Assembly (NCBI RefSeq): GCF_023100805.1
Contig: NZ_CP095855.1
Span: 6,489,001-6,553,000 of the forward strand
Length of the DNA stretch: 64,000 bases
Reading direction: 5' to 3'
Origin: Chitinophaga filiformis
GTDB lineage: Bacteria; Bacteroidota; Bacteroidia; Chitinophagales; Chitinophagaceae
Translations under genes and position numbers: made by a program
Shown here: positions 19,082 to 28,295 of the stretch, piece after piece
Position numbering within the stretch: the stretch's first letter is position 1
How the letters are laid out: each line of letters opens with the position of its first letter
The notes under the pieces: model-generated
Database searches by the model: none
Seen by the model: only the letters and a program-made list of their open reading frames with translations
What the model was told of the DNA's origin: nothing

Positions 19082-19108
19082 CAAAAATAAAGAATATGTA
19101 TACTTTTG
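19082..19108. promoter_or_regulatory. Divergent -7 boxes for sppA and folK
   Basis: On the plus strand TACTTTTG (19101-19108) lies 15 bases before the folK ATG, with a T-run about 20 bases upstream as a weak -33 region. On the minus strand TATTTTTG (19082-19089) precedes sppA. Both fit TAnnTTTG. Confidence 0.6.
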
Positions 19109-19123
19109 GGCCGTTGAAGATAC

Positions 19124-19615
19124 ATGAATAAAGCAATATTACTTATAGGTGGCAATCTGGGTGACCGTACCGGTCATCTCCAACAGGCTGTGGAGCAAAT
19201 AGATAAGCAGGTGGGCAAAGTGGAAAAAATTTCCGCCCTTTACGAAACAGCCGCCTGGGGGCATGTGGAACAGCCGGACTACCTCAACCAGGCCCTCCTG
19301 GTATCAACCGGAATGGATGCACGAACACTCCTGCAAACCGTATTGGCCATCGAGCACAATATTGGCCGCATCCGCCGGCAGAAATGGGGCGCCCGGGTGA
19401 TAGACATAGATATCATCTTTTACAACGATGCCATCATCAATGAACCCGATCTGAAAATCCCCCACCCACAGATGCAGTTCAGGCAATTTGTGCTTGTTCC
19501 CCTCCGGGAGATCGTTCCGGACTGGCAGCATCCTGTGCTGCACCAGTCTGTCAGCACTTTACTGGAAAACTGCACAGACCAGTTACCCGCCATAAAATAC
19601 AAGGGCGTACTATAA
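19124..19615 (+). CDS. folK: 2-amino-4-hydroxy-6-hydroxymethyldihydropteridine pyrophosphokinase
   Basis: 163 residues, the usual length. LLIGGNLGDR at the N-terminus, ALYETAAWGHVEQPDYLNQA, then IEHNIGRIRRQKWGARVIDIDIIFY with the metal-binding DIDI and the RxxWGxRxxDID signature; the C-terminal PHPQMQFRQFVLVPL is also typical. The enzyme transfers pyrophosphate from ATP to the pterin in folate synthesis. It is 15 bp upstream of a deoxynucleoside kinase gene, so the two are probably one operon. Confidence 0.97.
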   Translation: MNKAILLIGGNLGDRTGHLQQAVEQIDKQVGKVEKISALYETAAWGHVEQPDYLNQALLVSTGMDARTLLQTVLAIEHNIGRIRRQKWGARVIDIDIIFYNDAIINEPDLKIPHPQMQFRQFVLVPLREIVPDWQHPVLHQSVSTLLENCTDQLPAIKYKGVL

Positions 19616-19630
19616 ACCATTTACCGGTCC

Positions 19631-20254
19631 ATGAATTATAAATACATCACTATAGAAGGCAATATCGGAGCAGGAAAAACCACCCTGGCCAACAAGCTCG
19701 CAGCACATTTCAATGCGAAGCTGATCCTGGAGGAATTTGCTGATAATCCCTTCCTGCCAAAGTTTTATGAAAAGCCGCAGCAATATGCTTTTCCGCTGGA
19801 ACTGTTCTTTATGGCAGAACGTTACAAACAATTAAAGGACATGCTGCAGATGCAGGATATGTTCAGCGATCTTGTCGTGTCTGACTATCTTTTTATCAAG
19901 AGCCTCCTGTTTGCAAAGATCAATCTGAAAGAAGAAGAATATAACCTTTATCAGAAACTGTTCGATATTATCAATCCGCAACTGGTACAGCCAGACCTGC
20001 TCATTTTTCTCAATGCGCCCGTACCTAAACTGCAACAGAACATTAAACACCGGAACCGTTCATATGAACAGCAGATAGCGGACGAATATCTTGTCAGCGT
20101 ACATGATATGTATATGCAGTACATCCGTCAGCATCCCGTTCGCACACTGATGCTGGACATGACGAAAGTGGATTTCGTGAAGAACCCGGCCGACTTCGAT
20201 AAGCTGCTGCAGGCCCTGGATAAGGAGTATGAACCCGGCATCCACTACCTATAA
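19631..20254 (+). CDS. Deoxynucleoside kinase (dNK/dGK-dCK family)
   Basis: 207 residues. P-loop GNIGAGKT at 10-17, ILEEFADNPFLPKFY (substrate-side Glu), a middle segment VSDYLFIKSLLFAKINL resembling the DRS region, and a C-terminal NRSYEQQIADEYL. The enzyme phosphorylates deoxyribonucleosides with ATP for salvage. Which base it prefers cannot be read. Second gene after folK. Confidence 0.93.
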   Translation: MNYKYITIEGNIGAGKTTLANKLAAHFNAKLILEEFADNPFLPKFYEKPQQYAFPLELFFMAERYKQLKDMLQMQDMFSDLVVSDYLFIKSLLFAKINLKEEEYNLYQKLFDIINPQLVQPDLLIFLNAPVPKLQQNIKHRNRSYEQQIADEYLVSVHDMYMQYIRQHPVRTLMLDMTKVDFVKNPADFDKLLQALDKEYEPGIHYL

Positions 20255-20285
20255 AGATTATCTATCGGGAAATAAATTTTATTGC

Positions 20286-20473
20286 TTTGCTCTATAAGAC
20301 CAGTTGCAGTAATTTTGTCATGCAAAAGAGAAAAAGACGACCAGCTATAGGCACAACAAAAAGGCACTCTAGGACAGGGGATTATTACAGAGTGATATAA
20401 CGTACAGAAGGTTACAGTAGCAATGGAAGACTGGGACTCCGGCGGACATACGTTTGCCGGAGTTTCTTTTTTA
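20286..20473 (+). ncRNA. Candidate small RNA gene with own promoter and terminator
   Basis: A TTTG-like element at about 20286-20289 is followed after about 20 bases by TAATTTTG (20310-20317), a good Bacteroidota promoter, so the transcript would start near 20322. It would end at a strong terminator: ACTCCGGC (20436-20443) pairs with GCCGGAGT (20456-20463) and is followed by a T-tract to about 20473. That gives a transcript of about 150 nt between a plus-strand and a minus-strand gene. A 26-codon very basic open frame starts at ATG 20320, overlapping the expected start site, so it would need a leaderless message. No known RNA family is recognised. Confidence 0.45.
20436..20473 (+). terminator. 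Rho-independent terminator of the small-RNA candidate
   Basis: An 8-bp perfect stem followed by a T-tract; it touches the stop codon of the flavoprotein gene on the other strand. Confidence 0.8.
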
Positions 20474-21697
20474 TCTTCCTGCTATGGCACCGGCAGCTAT
20501 CCAGCCGCTTGTCCATGCATGCTGAAAGTTGAAACCACCGGTGATCCCGTCCACATCCATCACTTCACCGGCAAAGAATAAGCCCCGCGCCAGCCTGCTC
20601 TCCATTGTGGCAGGATCTATTTCTGATAAGCGGATGCCCCCGCAGGTCACGAATTCCTCTTTAAAGGTTGTTTTTCCCTTCACGGGACATTCCATTGCCG
20701 TCAGATATTTAACCAGCTTATGCTGCTCTTTCGCCGGCATATCAGCCCAGCGCACATCCTCCCCTATTCCCGATTGCTGGAGGAAGAACTGCCACAAGCG
20801 CTGCGGCAGCCCAAAAGGGTTCTTATGATGCATTTTTTGTCCTCCCAGCGAAAAGCGCAGTTCCTGCATTTCTTCTCTTAAGCTATTTTCATTGAATGCC
20901 GGCAGCCAGTTGATCAATGCCGTGAACTGGTATTGCAATGCGCCCAGTTCCCTCGCTCCCCAGGCGGAAAGCCTCAATATACAAGGCCCGCTCATTCCCC
21001 AATGGGTGATCAGTAGCGGTCCTTTTTCCTGTAGTTTGGTGCCTGCGATCTTCACATGCGCTTCCTCCACGCTTACGCCCATCAGGGTGGTAATGGGATT
21101 GCCCGGCATATTGAAGGTAAAGAGTGATGGCATCGGAGGTTCTATCTGGTGCCCTGTGGCCTGCAACCAGGCAAACTTGTCCAGCTGGGCATAGCCGCCG
21201 GCCGCTACACATACCATATCTGCTTTCAGCACATTGCCGTCCTGCAGGCACACTTCCCAGCCTTTATCTGTCCGGGTCAGCCCGCTGACAGCCGCATTCA
21301 TCCTGATCTTCACACCATAGCGGTCTGCCTCTTTCAGCAGGCAGTCAATGATGGTCTGGGAATTATCGGTTACCGGGAACATCCTGCCGTCAGGCTCCGC
21401 TTTCAGCGTCACTCCCCTTTCCCTGAACCAGGCAATAGTGTCCTGCACAAAAAAGCGGCTGAAAGCCTTCTTTACAAAGTGCTGTCCTCTCGGATAACGC
21501 TTTGACATATATAATATGTCCGGGGCATTATGCGTCACATTACACCGTCCTCCACCGGAAACCTTCACTTTAGATAAAAGTTTATTGCTTTTCTCTATTA
21601 ATATTACTTCCAGTTGAGTATCAAGGCGTGCGGCATTTACAGCACAGAAAAAACCGGCCGCTCCACCTCCTATAACTACTAATCTCTTGTTTACCAT
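20471..21697 (-). CDS. BaiN/HI0933-family NAD(P)/FAD-dependent oxidoreductase
   Basis: 408 residues. The FAD-binding Rossmann motif GGGAAG is at 10-15, followed by LIEKSNKLLSKVKVSGGGRCNVTH, the signature of the HI0933/YhiN/BaiN group. A middle domain (about 190-340) contains LLITHWGMSGPCIL, and the C-terminus has VTCGGIRLSEIDPATMESRL and GEVMDVDGITGGFNFQHAW, which completes the FAD site. The natural substrate of most members is unknown; some reduce bile-acid intermediates. Confidence 0.94.
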   Translation of the reverse strand: MVNKRLVVIGGGAAGFFCAVNAARLDTQLEVILIEKSNKLLSKVKVSGGGRCNVTHNAPDILYMSKRYPRGQHFVKKAFSRFFVQDTIAWFRERGVTLKAEPDGRMFPVTDNSQTIIDCLLKEADRYGVKIRMNAAVSGLTRTDKGWEVCLQDGNVLKADMVCVAAGGYAQLDKFAWLQATGHQIEPPMPSLFTFNMPGNPITTLMGVSVEEAHVKIAGTKLQEKGPLLITHWGMSGPCILRLSAWGARELGALQYQFTALINWLPAFNENSLREEMQELRFSLGGQKMHHKNPFGLPQRLWQFFLQQSGIGEDVRWADMPAKEQHKLVKYLTAMECPVKGKTTFKEEFVTCGGIRLSEIDPATMESRLARGLFFAGEVMDVDGITGGFNFQHAWTSGWIAAGAIAGR

Positions 21698-21869
21698 CTT
21701 TTTATGTCACTGAATTTTCCCAAAACCACTATCCGGCAGCAATAATAATTCAAAGCCGGGAGATTGTAATTTATTAAATACCAATAACATTATTTGTATA
21801 TATAAATTTTTAGCTCTATTTTGCATATTATAATTTTTGATACTATATTGTTGCAAAATGTTGTTCCAC

Positions 21870-24320
21870 ATGCAATCTGTGTTCTCTAAAAAACAAAATC
21901 GCTTAAAGTGGCTCCTCCCAGTCTGTCTGCTGGGCATAACCGGCGCCCTTGCATTTTACCCGGCCGATGAATGGCAGGATAAAATCACTCAAGCCTTGGA
22001 ACAGTACAGCAAACGCTACCCCCAGGAGAAGGTTTACCTGCACCTGGACAAGGATTATTACGCCGCTGGGGAAACCATGTGGTTCAAGGCGTATGTTTTG
22101 CTACAAGGCCAGCCATCCCTTTCGGCAACCAACCTGTATGTAGAGTTGGTAGATAAAGCCGGAAATGTGGTAAGCAAAAAATTAATCTCCGTTGGTGGTG
22201 CTACCGGATCCGGTGCATTCGAACTGCCGGACAATTTCAAGGCAGGTCAATACCAGTTACGTGCATATACGGCATGGATGCTGAACTTTGACCCGGAATA
22301 TCTCTTCTACAAGAACATTGAAATATTTGACCCGGCAAAGCCGATAGGTCCTACGCCTAAAGCGCCTGCTACTGACTTCGCCGTAAACTTTTTCCCCGAA
22401 GGTGGTAACCTGATTGCTGGTGTTGCCGGCCGCGTTGCTTTCAAAGCAATCGATCAGCAAGGCTATCCTCAGGAAGTAAATGGTATCATCCAGAACCTGA
22501 AGGGAGAAACGGTAGCTCTGGTGAAGACCACCCGCGATGGTATGGGTATGTTCGACCTTACCCCTGGCGCCGGAGAAACTTATAAGGCCCTGATCCAGAC
22601 AGCCAAAGGTCAGCAGAAAACAATCCTGCTGCCGGTGGTAAAAACGTCAGGTGTAGGTCTTAAAGTCTTCAACAAAGGCACCCGTATCTTCTACCAGACC
22701 CTGCCTGCAACGAAAGATAATCCCATGTACAACAATATGATGATCGTTGCGCAGATGCAGCAGCACATTGTGTACAAGGCAAAACTGAATGCAGCAGAAG
22801 GTCAGATGAGCGGCTTCATACCTACCAAGGAACTTCCTTCCGGTATCGTTCAGCTGACCATCTTCAACGCTGAAGGGCTGCCATTGGCTGAAAGGCTGGC
22901 TTTCGTAAGAAAGAACGACTTCCTGCCCCTGAACCTGCAGAATATTGCTGTCAATACCCAGCCAAGACAGAAAAATACACTGGAAATAAAAATACCGGAC
23001 ACCATGCTTACCAGCTTGTCCGTTTCCATTACCGATGCAGATAATATCGTGAAAGACCAGGATGAGAACAACATCATCTCCAACCTGCTCCTCACTTCCG
23101 ATCTGAAAGGTTACATCTCCAATCCGTCCCAGTACTTCAAAGATACAGACCCGGCTACCCTGCAGGGCCTGGACCTGATCATGATGACAAACGGCTGGAG
23201 AAGGTTCAGCTGGGAAAAGATCCTCCACAACTATATGCCTGACATTAAGTATCCTTACGAACAGGGCTTACTGCTGAAAGGTGTGGCTACCACCAACAAA
23301 GGTGCAGCTGTCCTCGCAAATGGTAAAGTGGACTTCATCCTGAAACAGCCGATCGATACTTCCACCGCATTCTCTTCCGTTACTACCAACGATAAAGGTG
23401 AATTTGCCGTAGACCGTCTGCAGTTCGTAGATACCATCAACGTATTCTACCGCGCCAACGATCCAAACAAATCATGGAAAGATGTGGACGTGAAATTCGA
23501 ACCTCATTTCTTTGAGAAGAAAGAAGCAGTAACACTGCCTTATCCGTTCAGAACAACTGTGGAAATAGAGAACAGGGTATTGACCACTTACCTCTCCACT
23601 GTTGCTGAAAATACAGCAGTAACCAAATCCATCGCCAACAAACCGATCTTCCTGAAAGAGGTGAACGTACGTGAAAAACGCCTGAGCAAAACAGAATCTG
23701 TTGAGCAACGCTATGCAACAGGTATGTTCAATGCCGGCGATGGTTACGCATTTGACCTCACCAGGGATGAAGCGGGCAGCCTGAGTATCTTCCAGTACCT
23801 GCAGTCTAAAGTACCTGGCCTGAGCATTAACCTGACCGATCCTAACGGACCAGCCCTGAACTGGCGTGGTGGTCCTCCTGTATTGTTCCTGAATGAAATG
23901 CCGACCAACATCAGCATGCTGAGCAACATCAATCTCGGCGATGTGGCTTTCATCAAGGTTTTACGTCCAACCTTCGTAGGTGGTTTCGGTGGTAGCTCCG
24001 GCGCCATCGCGGTATACACCAGGAAAGGCGGCGACAGCAAAGCGGATGTGGATACACGCGGCTTCGAGAAATACAGGAAAGGTGGTTATAACATCGTGAA
24101 AGAATTCTATGCACCGGATTATACCGTTCGTAAGGAAATTCACATCCTGCAGGATAAAAGGCTGACGCTCTACTGGAATCCAAACCTGATAGCAGACTCC
24201 CTGACACATACTGCAAAGATCTCCTTCTACAACAACGACTTCACAAGACGTTTCCGTATAGTAGTGGAAGGTATGGGTGAAGACGGCTCCGTAGGACGCA
24301 CAGAACAGTTATTACAATAG
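21870..24320 (+). CDS. Exported macroglobulin-like protein with C-terminal TonB-plug domain
   Basis: 816 residues from the ATG at 21870; ATG 21858 is also possible. Signal-anchor/peptide LKWLLPVCLLGITGALAFY. The first domain resembles the alpha-2-macroglobulin MG2 type: KVYLHLDKDYYAAGETMWFKAYV, LYVELVDKAGNVV, GQYQLRAYTAWML. Several beta-sandwich domains follow. From about 620 a TonB-receptor plug-like domain (DAGSLSIFQYLQSKVPGL, GGFGGSSGAIAVYT) is present without the beta-barrel. Such proteins sit in the outer membrane or periplasm of Bacteroidota; their job is not known. Single gene with its own terminator. Confidence 0.85.
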   Translation: MQSVFSKKQNRLKWLLPVCLLGITGALAFYPADEWQDKITQALEQYSKRYPQEKVYLHLDKDYYAAGETMWFKAYVLLQGQPSLSATNLYVELVDKAGNVVSKKLISVGGATGSGAFELPDNFKAGQYQLRAYTAWMLNFDPEYLFYKNIEIFDPAKPIGPTPKAPATDFAVNFFPEGGNLIAGVAGRVAFKAIDQQGYPQEVNGIIQNLKGETVALVKTTRDGMGMFDLTPGAGETYKALIQTAKGQQKTILLPVVKTSGVGLKVFNKGTRIFYQTLPATKDNPMYNNMMIVAQMQQHIVYKAKLNAAEGQMSGFIPTKELPSGIVQLTIFNAEGLPLAERLAFVRKNDFLPLNLQNIAVNTQPRQKNTLEIKIPDTMLTSLSVSITDADNIVKDQDENNIISNLLLTSDLKGYISNPSQYFKDTDPATLQGLDLIMMTNGWRRFSWEKILHNYMPDIKYPYEQGLLLKGVATTNKGAAVLANGKVDFILKQPIDTSTAFSSVTTNDKGEFAVDRLQFVDTINVFYRANDPNKSWKDVDVKFEPHFFEKKEAVTLPYPFRTTVEIENRVLTTYLSTVAENTAVTKSIANKPIFLKEVNVREKRLSKTESVEQRYATGMFNAGDGYAFDLTRDEAGSLSIFQYLQSKVPGLSINLTDPNGPALNWRGGPPVLFLNEMPTNISMLSNINLGDVAFIKVLRPTFVGGFGGSSGAIAVYTRKGGDSKADVDTRGFEKYRKGGYNIVKEFYAPDYTVRKEIHILQDKRLTLYWNPNLIADSLTHTAKISFYNNDFTRRFRIVVEGMGEDGSVGRTEQLLQ

Positions 24321-24340
24321 GCCTCGGCCACTGTTAACAG

Positions 24341-24376
24341 AAAAAAGTCCATAGTTCAACTACTATGGACTTTTTT
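24341..24376 (+). terminator. Terminator after plug-domain gene
   Basis: AAAAAAGTCCATAGT pairs with ACTATGGACTTTTTT around a short loop, 20 bases after the stop. It is symmetrical, so it could also act on minus-strand transcripts. Confidence 0.9.
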
Positions 24377-24866
24377 CTATTTAACATATCTTTGACCACG
24401 AGGATAGCTTCATATGTCCCTTCCAGGGACCTCGTCAGCGCAATCTGCAACGATCATACTATTTTAGCCTTTTTAACCACTGATCAGGCCCAGCTCAAGT
24501 CCACCTCAAATCCCGGTATATGTCCTGTATTATCCGGACATTCTCCTATCTGTGGCCTATATGCGGCAGGCAGTACATACTGTTTCCGTCCAGAACAGTC
24601 AACCTTCCCCGGCACTGTTAAAATAGTATAATACGCTTTCCTTTCCCCGGATATTCATGACCTGTGTTGTGACAATAGTTATATAAACCAGGTAAATTGT
24701 TTTATTACTTCAATGCTGTTTAGGCCAGCTATTACAGGGGTTTTCGTACGGGCGTAACGATTGACCTTATACGTCGTGTACTCATCAAACAGCTGCGTTT
24801 TTTCCGTTAACAAGAGATTAACTAACAGGTTAACAGTGCATTAACAGTTCCCTTATTTTTTCGGGG
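24377..24866. other. Intergenic stretch without recognised gene
   Basis: About 490 bases, with only an 88-codon open frame lacking protein character that runs across the terminator. No strong hairpin is seen. The end of the stretch (TTAACAG copies around 24820-24850, then TATGTTTG) seems to lead into the RNA candidate. Confidence 0.4.
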
Positions 24867-25170
24867 TATGTTTGTATCGATAAAAGCAAAAGCACGTTGT
24901 CCTTTACTTCCAGGCCTCTCATACAAAAAGGTGTGAGGGCTTGGGGGTTAAGGGTTCCCTTCAGGAAACGCTCAAACTCCAAACGCTAAATAACACACAC
25001 AGAATTTATTATACTTAAACGCATTATACTACCCTGGGAACATGGCCAAAATACTAGAGGGGGAATAATGTAGATTACTACACATTATGGCTGTCAGTAA
25101 CATACTGTGGTCAAACAAATCAAAAACCAACTAATACTAAAAAAGGTCTCGTTTTCACGAGACCTTTTTC
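24862..25170 (+). ncRNA. Candidate structured RNA of about 300 nt
   Basis: A -7-like box TATGTTTG (about 24867) is followed by about 300 bases with no coding sense but with several helices. A hairpin at 24912-24942 (GCCTCTCATAC with GTGTGAGGGC) is clear. TTGGGGGTT (24941-24949) pairs with AACTCCAA (24975-24982) around an inner GTTCC/GGAAAC stem. CATTAT (25022) pairs with ATAATG (25065), and a further palindrome follows at about 25064-25088. It ends in a strong terminator at 25138-25170. I recognise no tmRNA, RNase P or SRP RNA signature. Confidence 0.4.
25138..25170. terminator. Bidirectional terminator
   Basis: AAAAAGGTCTCG pairs with CGAGACCTTTTT. It can end the plus-strand RNA candidate and the minus-strand gene that stops at 25205. 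Confidence 0.9.
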
Positions 25171-25204
25171 CTTTGTAAATGATATGATGGCTCCGTCAAT
25201 TCGG

Positions 25205-26410
25205 CTAATCTTTCAGCTTGTGCAGGAATGTAGACAATTTAAACAACAACTCATCCTGTAAACCTGCTCTCAGCTTGGCTTCGTCATCTGTAATACCCAG
25301 ACGGCGCATGCGCTGATAATACCCGTAGGATCCACCGATCAGTTCCAGGCATTCTTCGATCTTTTCCCTGATCTCTGCTTCTTTGCTCTTTTTATCATAT
25401 TCCTTCTTGGAGAGGATCTTCTCAACAAAGTAAAAATTATCCTTTGTCTCTACCCATTTGCCCCTTGACTGGTGCTGTGGTTTGTATACTTCCAGGTAAC
25501 AGCTGTCCAGGTGCAACACTTCGCCGAATTCAGACCTTACATCAATGGATGCAGGCCTTCCCTTCTGCGGGTTTGCCATCAGTTTCTTGATGAAATGGCT
25601 AATCTCCATTCCCAGTTCACCGCTGCTGGTGAGGATCTGGTTCAGTTGAGAGAATTCCATGACCATTGTGACACGGATATACCGGCTGCCCGACTTTAGT
25701 TTGCCAATGATGCTCGGCGTCTGGTTTTCGTCAAACAGGATGTCTTCCACCTGTACCTTACTCACTGTGCGGTAATTGGGTGTATATCCTTCCGAAGCCG
25801 GTGTAGCCTTTTTGTTAGCTGTTCTGGAAACATGCTGTTTGGCGGCATGCTGTGCAAAGTCATCAATGAACCGCAGATCGTGTCCTTTCAGACGGTGGTA
25901 AAGTTCATGTGTATTATAATTGACGATCCTGCTCAGTAGCAATACATCGTCCCATACATCAGCATATTGCACTTTTTTAATCTCGTCGAGCACGTCCGTA
26001 GCTGCCAGGTTCCGGCGATACAACAGTTCCCCTACCAGGAAGACGGAATAGTCGTTCACAGGGTAGCCCAGTTCCGGCAACAGATCATAAGGGCTCTTCT
26101 TTTGTTCCTTCGCCTGGTCCAGTTGCTCCATATCAGAAACTACCGGGGCCAGCAGGTACTTACGGGCTGCTGTACGTAATTTCTTACTCACATGATCAAT
26201 CAGATGATCGTTCACTTCACGCTGGCTGACAAAATCGTGCAGGATCTGCACAAAACGCTTGGATGCAGGCAAGCCGAACTGCAGCAGAATATCATTCTCC
26301 ATGTCCAGCACACTTGCACCACCCGCGTGTTCCTTGCTGGCTTTAGTCCGCGTCTCCTGCTGCTGACAGCGCTGATAATATTCCTGTAATTTCAGTTTAA
26401 GCTTATCCAT
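25205..26410 (-). CDS. Conserved-looking hypothetical protein, 401 aa
   Basis: 401 residues, no signal peptide or membrane segment, so it is probably cytoplasmic. It begins with a Gln/Lys-rich helix and is helical to about 200; the middle (about 205-330) appears beta-rich (YRTVSKVQVEDILFDE, SRYIRVTMVMEFSQLN). The C-terminal ~75 residues are charged helices (KKEYDKKSKEAEIREKIEE). I do not recognise a family. A single gene flanked by a terminator and a 284-bp spacer in which I see no feature. Confidence 0.8.
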   Translation of the reverse strand: MDKLKLKLQEYYQRCQQQETRTKASKEHAGGASVLDMENDILLQFGLPASKRFVQILHDFVSQREVNDHLIDHVSKKLRTAARKYLLAPVVSDMEQLDQAKEQKKSPYDLLPELGYPVNDYSVFLVGELLYRRNLAATDVLDEIKKVQYADVWDDVLLLSRIVNYNTHELYHRLKGHDLRFIDDFAQHAAKQHVSRTANKKATPASEGYTPNYRTVSKVQVEDILFDENQTPSIIGKLKSGSRYIRVTMVMEFSQLNQILTSSGELGMEISHFIKKLMANPQKGRPASIDVRSEFGEVLHLDSCYLEVYKPQHQSRGKWVETKDNFYFVEKILSKKEYDKKSKEAEIREKIEECLELIGGSYGYYQRMRRLGITDDEAKLRAGLQDELLFKLSTFLHKLKD

Positions 26411-26694
26411 ATATTTATCTTATTAAATCAATTCTCCATTTAAACAGTCTCTTCACACCAGGTTCGGGGTTCCGAACATCCCTTCCGGGGTATAAAAAGC
26501 CTGTTTCCGCTTGCGGACTGCGCCGTAAAATGCCGGAAAGACATACAGCGACGCCATCAATAGCGGGCACAATTGTTTGTTTTACAATAAGTTATTCAAT
26601 GGGAGTAGTATAGCGATCTAATGGGAGAATGCAAAGATACAGTTTTTGAAAGTTTCGTCATAGCCTGCTCTGTAATCTAATTGTAAAGCGCTGG

Positions 26695-27363
26695 TCACTT
26701 TAAGACCATTTTAGCCTTTTCCCAGAGAGCCAGGCGGTCGTCATATCCGTTCAGTCCGCCGTTGATGCGTATGGTCAGCCACTGGAACTTACTGTAAAGC
26801 TTGTTTTTGTACATGGTTGTCCAATTATCGGGCTGATCGGCTATCTGGTTCAGCGTTTTGTATACCGACCAGAACCAGCAGGCTGAGGCTACGGCATACT
26901 GAGGGGTAGCAAGCAGGTCGGGCGCATTCCGGAAAGTGACGGCATCGCCCGTCAGACCTCTGCTGCAGTCGTCATAACTGGCCCTGCCGGTCAGCTGGAT
27001 GAGCCCGCGGCCCCTGAACCGCCATCCGTCTCCGCTGGATTCCGGGCCATTGCCCAGGCGGTTGGCGTAAACCTTGTTGGCGATCATGTCCGGTTTACCG
27101 GCATAGCGCTGGGCAAGATCCTGGGTAGGGAAATACTTGGGAAATACGGCTACTAAACGGTCTGCCCGGTAATTCAGGTTCTCTGTTACTACGCTGAACT
27201 GGCCACATTCATGGCCCAGTTGTGCCAGAAAGGCGGCGGCCCTTGCGGGCGTATTGATCTGGTAAACAGGCATCTCCTGGTTTAAATAGGGCAGGTATTG
27301 CTGGATGTTTCGTGTATCGGCCTGCGGCATAATAGCCTGCAGTTGCTCGCTGGTAACTGTCAT
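26695..27363 (-). CDS. Glycoside hydrolase family 19 chitinase / lysozyme-like endolysin
   Basis: 222 residues from the ATG at 27363 (MTVTSEQLQAIMP). An ATG 15 codons upstream is rejected because a -7 box (27390-27397, minus) implies transcription starts after it. GH19 marks: FLAQLGHECGQF with catalytic Glu52, then TENLNYRADRL with Glu61, NRLGNGPESSGDGWRFRGRGLIQLTGR, and a C-terminal INGGLNGYDDRL. No signal peptide, as in phage-type GH19 endolysins. It hydrolyses chitin or peptidoglycan glycan strands. Confidence 0.92.
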   Translation of the reverse strand: MTVTSEQLQAIMPQADTRNIQQYLPYLNQEMPVYQINTPARAAAFLAQLGHECGQFSVVTENLNYRADRLVAVFPKYFPTQDLAQRYAGKPDMIANKVYANRLGNGPESSGDGWRFRGRGLIQLTGRASYDDCSRGLTGDAVTFRNAPDLLATPQYAVASACWFWSVYKTLNQIADQPDNWTTMYKNKLYSKFQWLTIRINGGLNGYDDRLALWEKAKMVLK

Positions 27364-27389
27364 AGGGCTTAGTATTGAGATTAACATTA

Positions 27390-27397
27390 CAAATGTA
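27390..27397 (-). promoter_or_regulatory. -7 promoter box of GH19 gene
   Basis: TACATTTG on the minus strand matches TAnnTTTG; a TTG lies about 24 bases upstream. Its place fixes the GH19 start at 27363 rather than 27408. Confidence 0.55.
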
Positions 27398-27680
27398 ACA
27401 CTTAACATGCTCTTCCGCTAACAATCCGGCAGCGTTCCTGTTTTTTGGAAGCCTGATCACATACAAATTTACCCGGAGCCGGGCCGTGATTTTCTTCGCC
27501 CCGCTATTCCGGATGCAGTGTCCGGATGTTAAAAGCAACCTATATGCTGTGTAGGGAATGCATCGCCTGTTTATGTACATGTTTCTACAAAACAGGCTGT
27601 AATGAACGATATATATGCTGGCCTGTTCACGGTATAGTATTTGGACTTTTGCTCCTGATAACAATTAAAAATCTTGAATT

Positions 27681-28211
27681 ATGCAGATACTATCCAACAC
27701 TTCCACCAACTCAAGGCTGGAGGAATTTTTCGTAACTATGTTACAGGAAATATACTGGTCTGAACAACACCTGGTAAATGTATTGTCTACAATGACCGGT
27801 GCTGCCAGCAATACCGAATTGATACAGGCATTTGACCAGCACAGGCAGCAGACGGTGGAACATGTAAAAGTAGTGGAGCGCGCATTCAGCCTGCTGGGTA
27901 TACCCGCACAGGCAGAACCCAGCATGGGCCTGCAGGGATTGTTCGATGAAGGCTGGCAGGTAATAGATGAGACGGAAGAAGGCTCAGCCCAGAGAGATGT
28001 AGCGCTCATCATTGCAGCGCAGAAAGTAGAACACTACGAAATTGCCTGCTATGGAAGCCTGGTAACACTGGCCGCTACACTGGGAGAAATAGAAGTGGCA
28101 GACATGCTGAGAGCTGTGTTGACAGAAGAAAAAGAAACAGATGCCTTACTGACCATTATTGCAGAGAGTAAGATCAATGCTCAGGCCAGTGAAGAACCCG
28201 TGGCACGTTAA
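27681..28211 (+). CDS. DUF892 / YciE-YciF ferritin-like protein
   Basis: 176 residues. RLEEFFVTMLQEIYWSEQHLV is the typical first helix of the DUF892 family; further helices carry EHVKVVERAF, the QKVEHYEIACYGSLVTLA helix and LRAVLTEEKETDALL. The Glu and His residues in these helices form a ferritin-like di-metal four-helix bundle. Family members are linked to stress responses; the exact reaction is unknown. Single gene with its own terminator. Confidence 0.92.
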   Translation: MQILSNTSTNSRLEEFFVTMLQEIYWSEQHLVNVLSTMTGAASNTELIQAFDQHRQQTVEHVKVVERAFSLLGIPAQAEPSMGLQGLFDEGWQVIDETEEGSAQRDVALIIAAQKVEHYEIACYGSLVTLAATLGEIEVADMLRAVLTEEKETDALLTIIAESKINAQASEEPVAR

Positions 28212-28234
28212 TATCATTTTCCGTACGAAAAAAT

Positions 28235-28278
28235 GGGCTGTACAGGACGGTTTCCCAACCCTGTCAGCCCTTTATTAT
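28235..28278 (+). terminator. Terminator of DUF892 gene
   Basis: GGGCTGTACAGG (28235-28246) pairs with CCTGTCAGCCC (28260-28270) with one mismatch, followed by a T-rich tail. Confidence 0.8.
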
Positions 28279-28295
28279 TAAAGCATGCATACGAC

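Noticed and set aside
27364..27408. Longer N-terminus for the GH19 protein (start at 27408)
   Set aside because: The -7 box at 27390-27397 places the transcript start downstream of that codon, and family members start near the TSEQLQ region.
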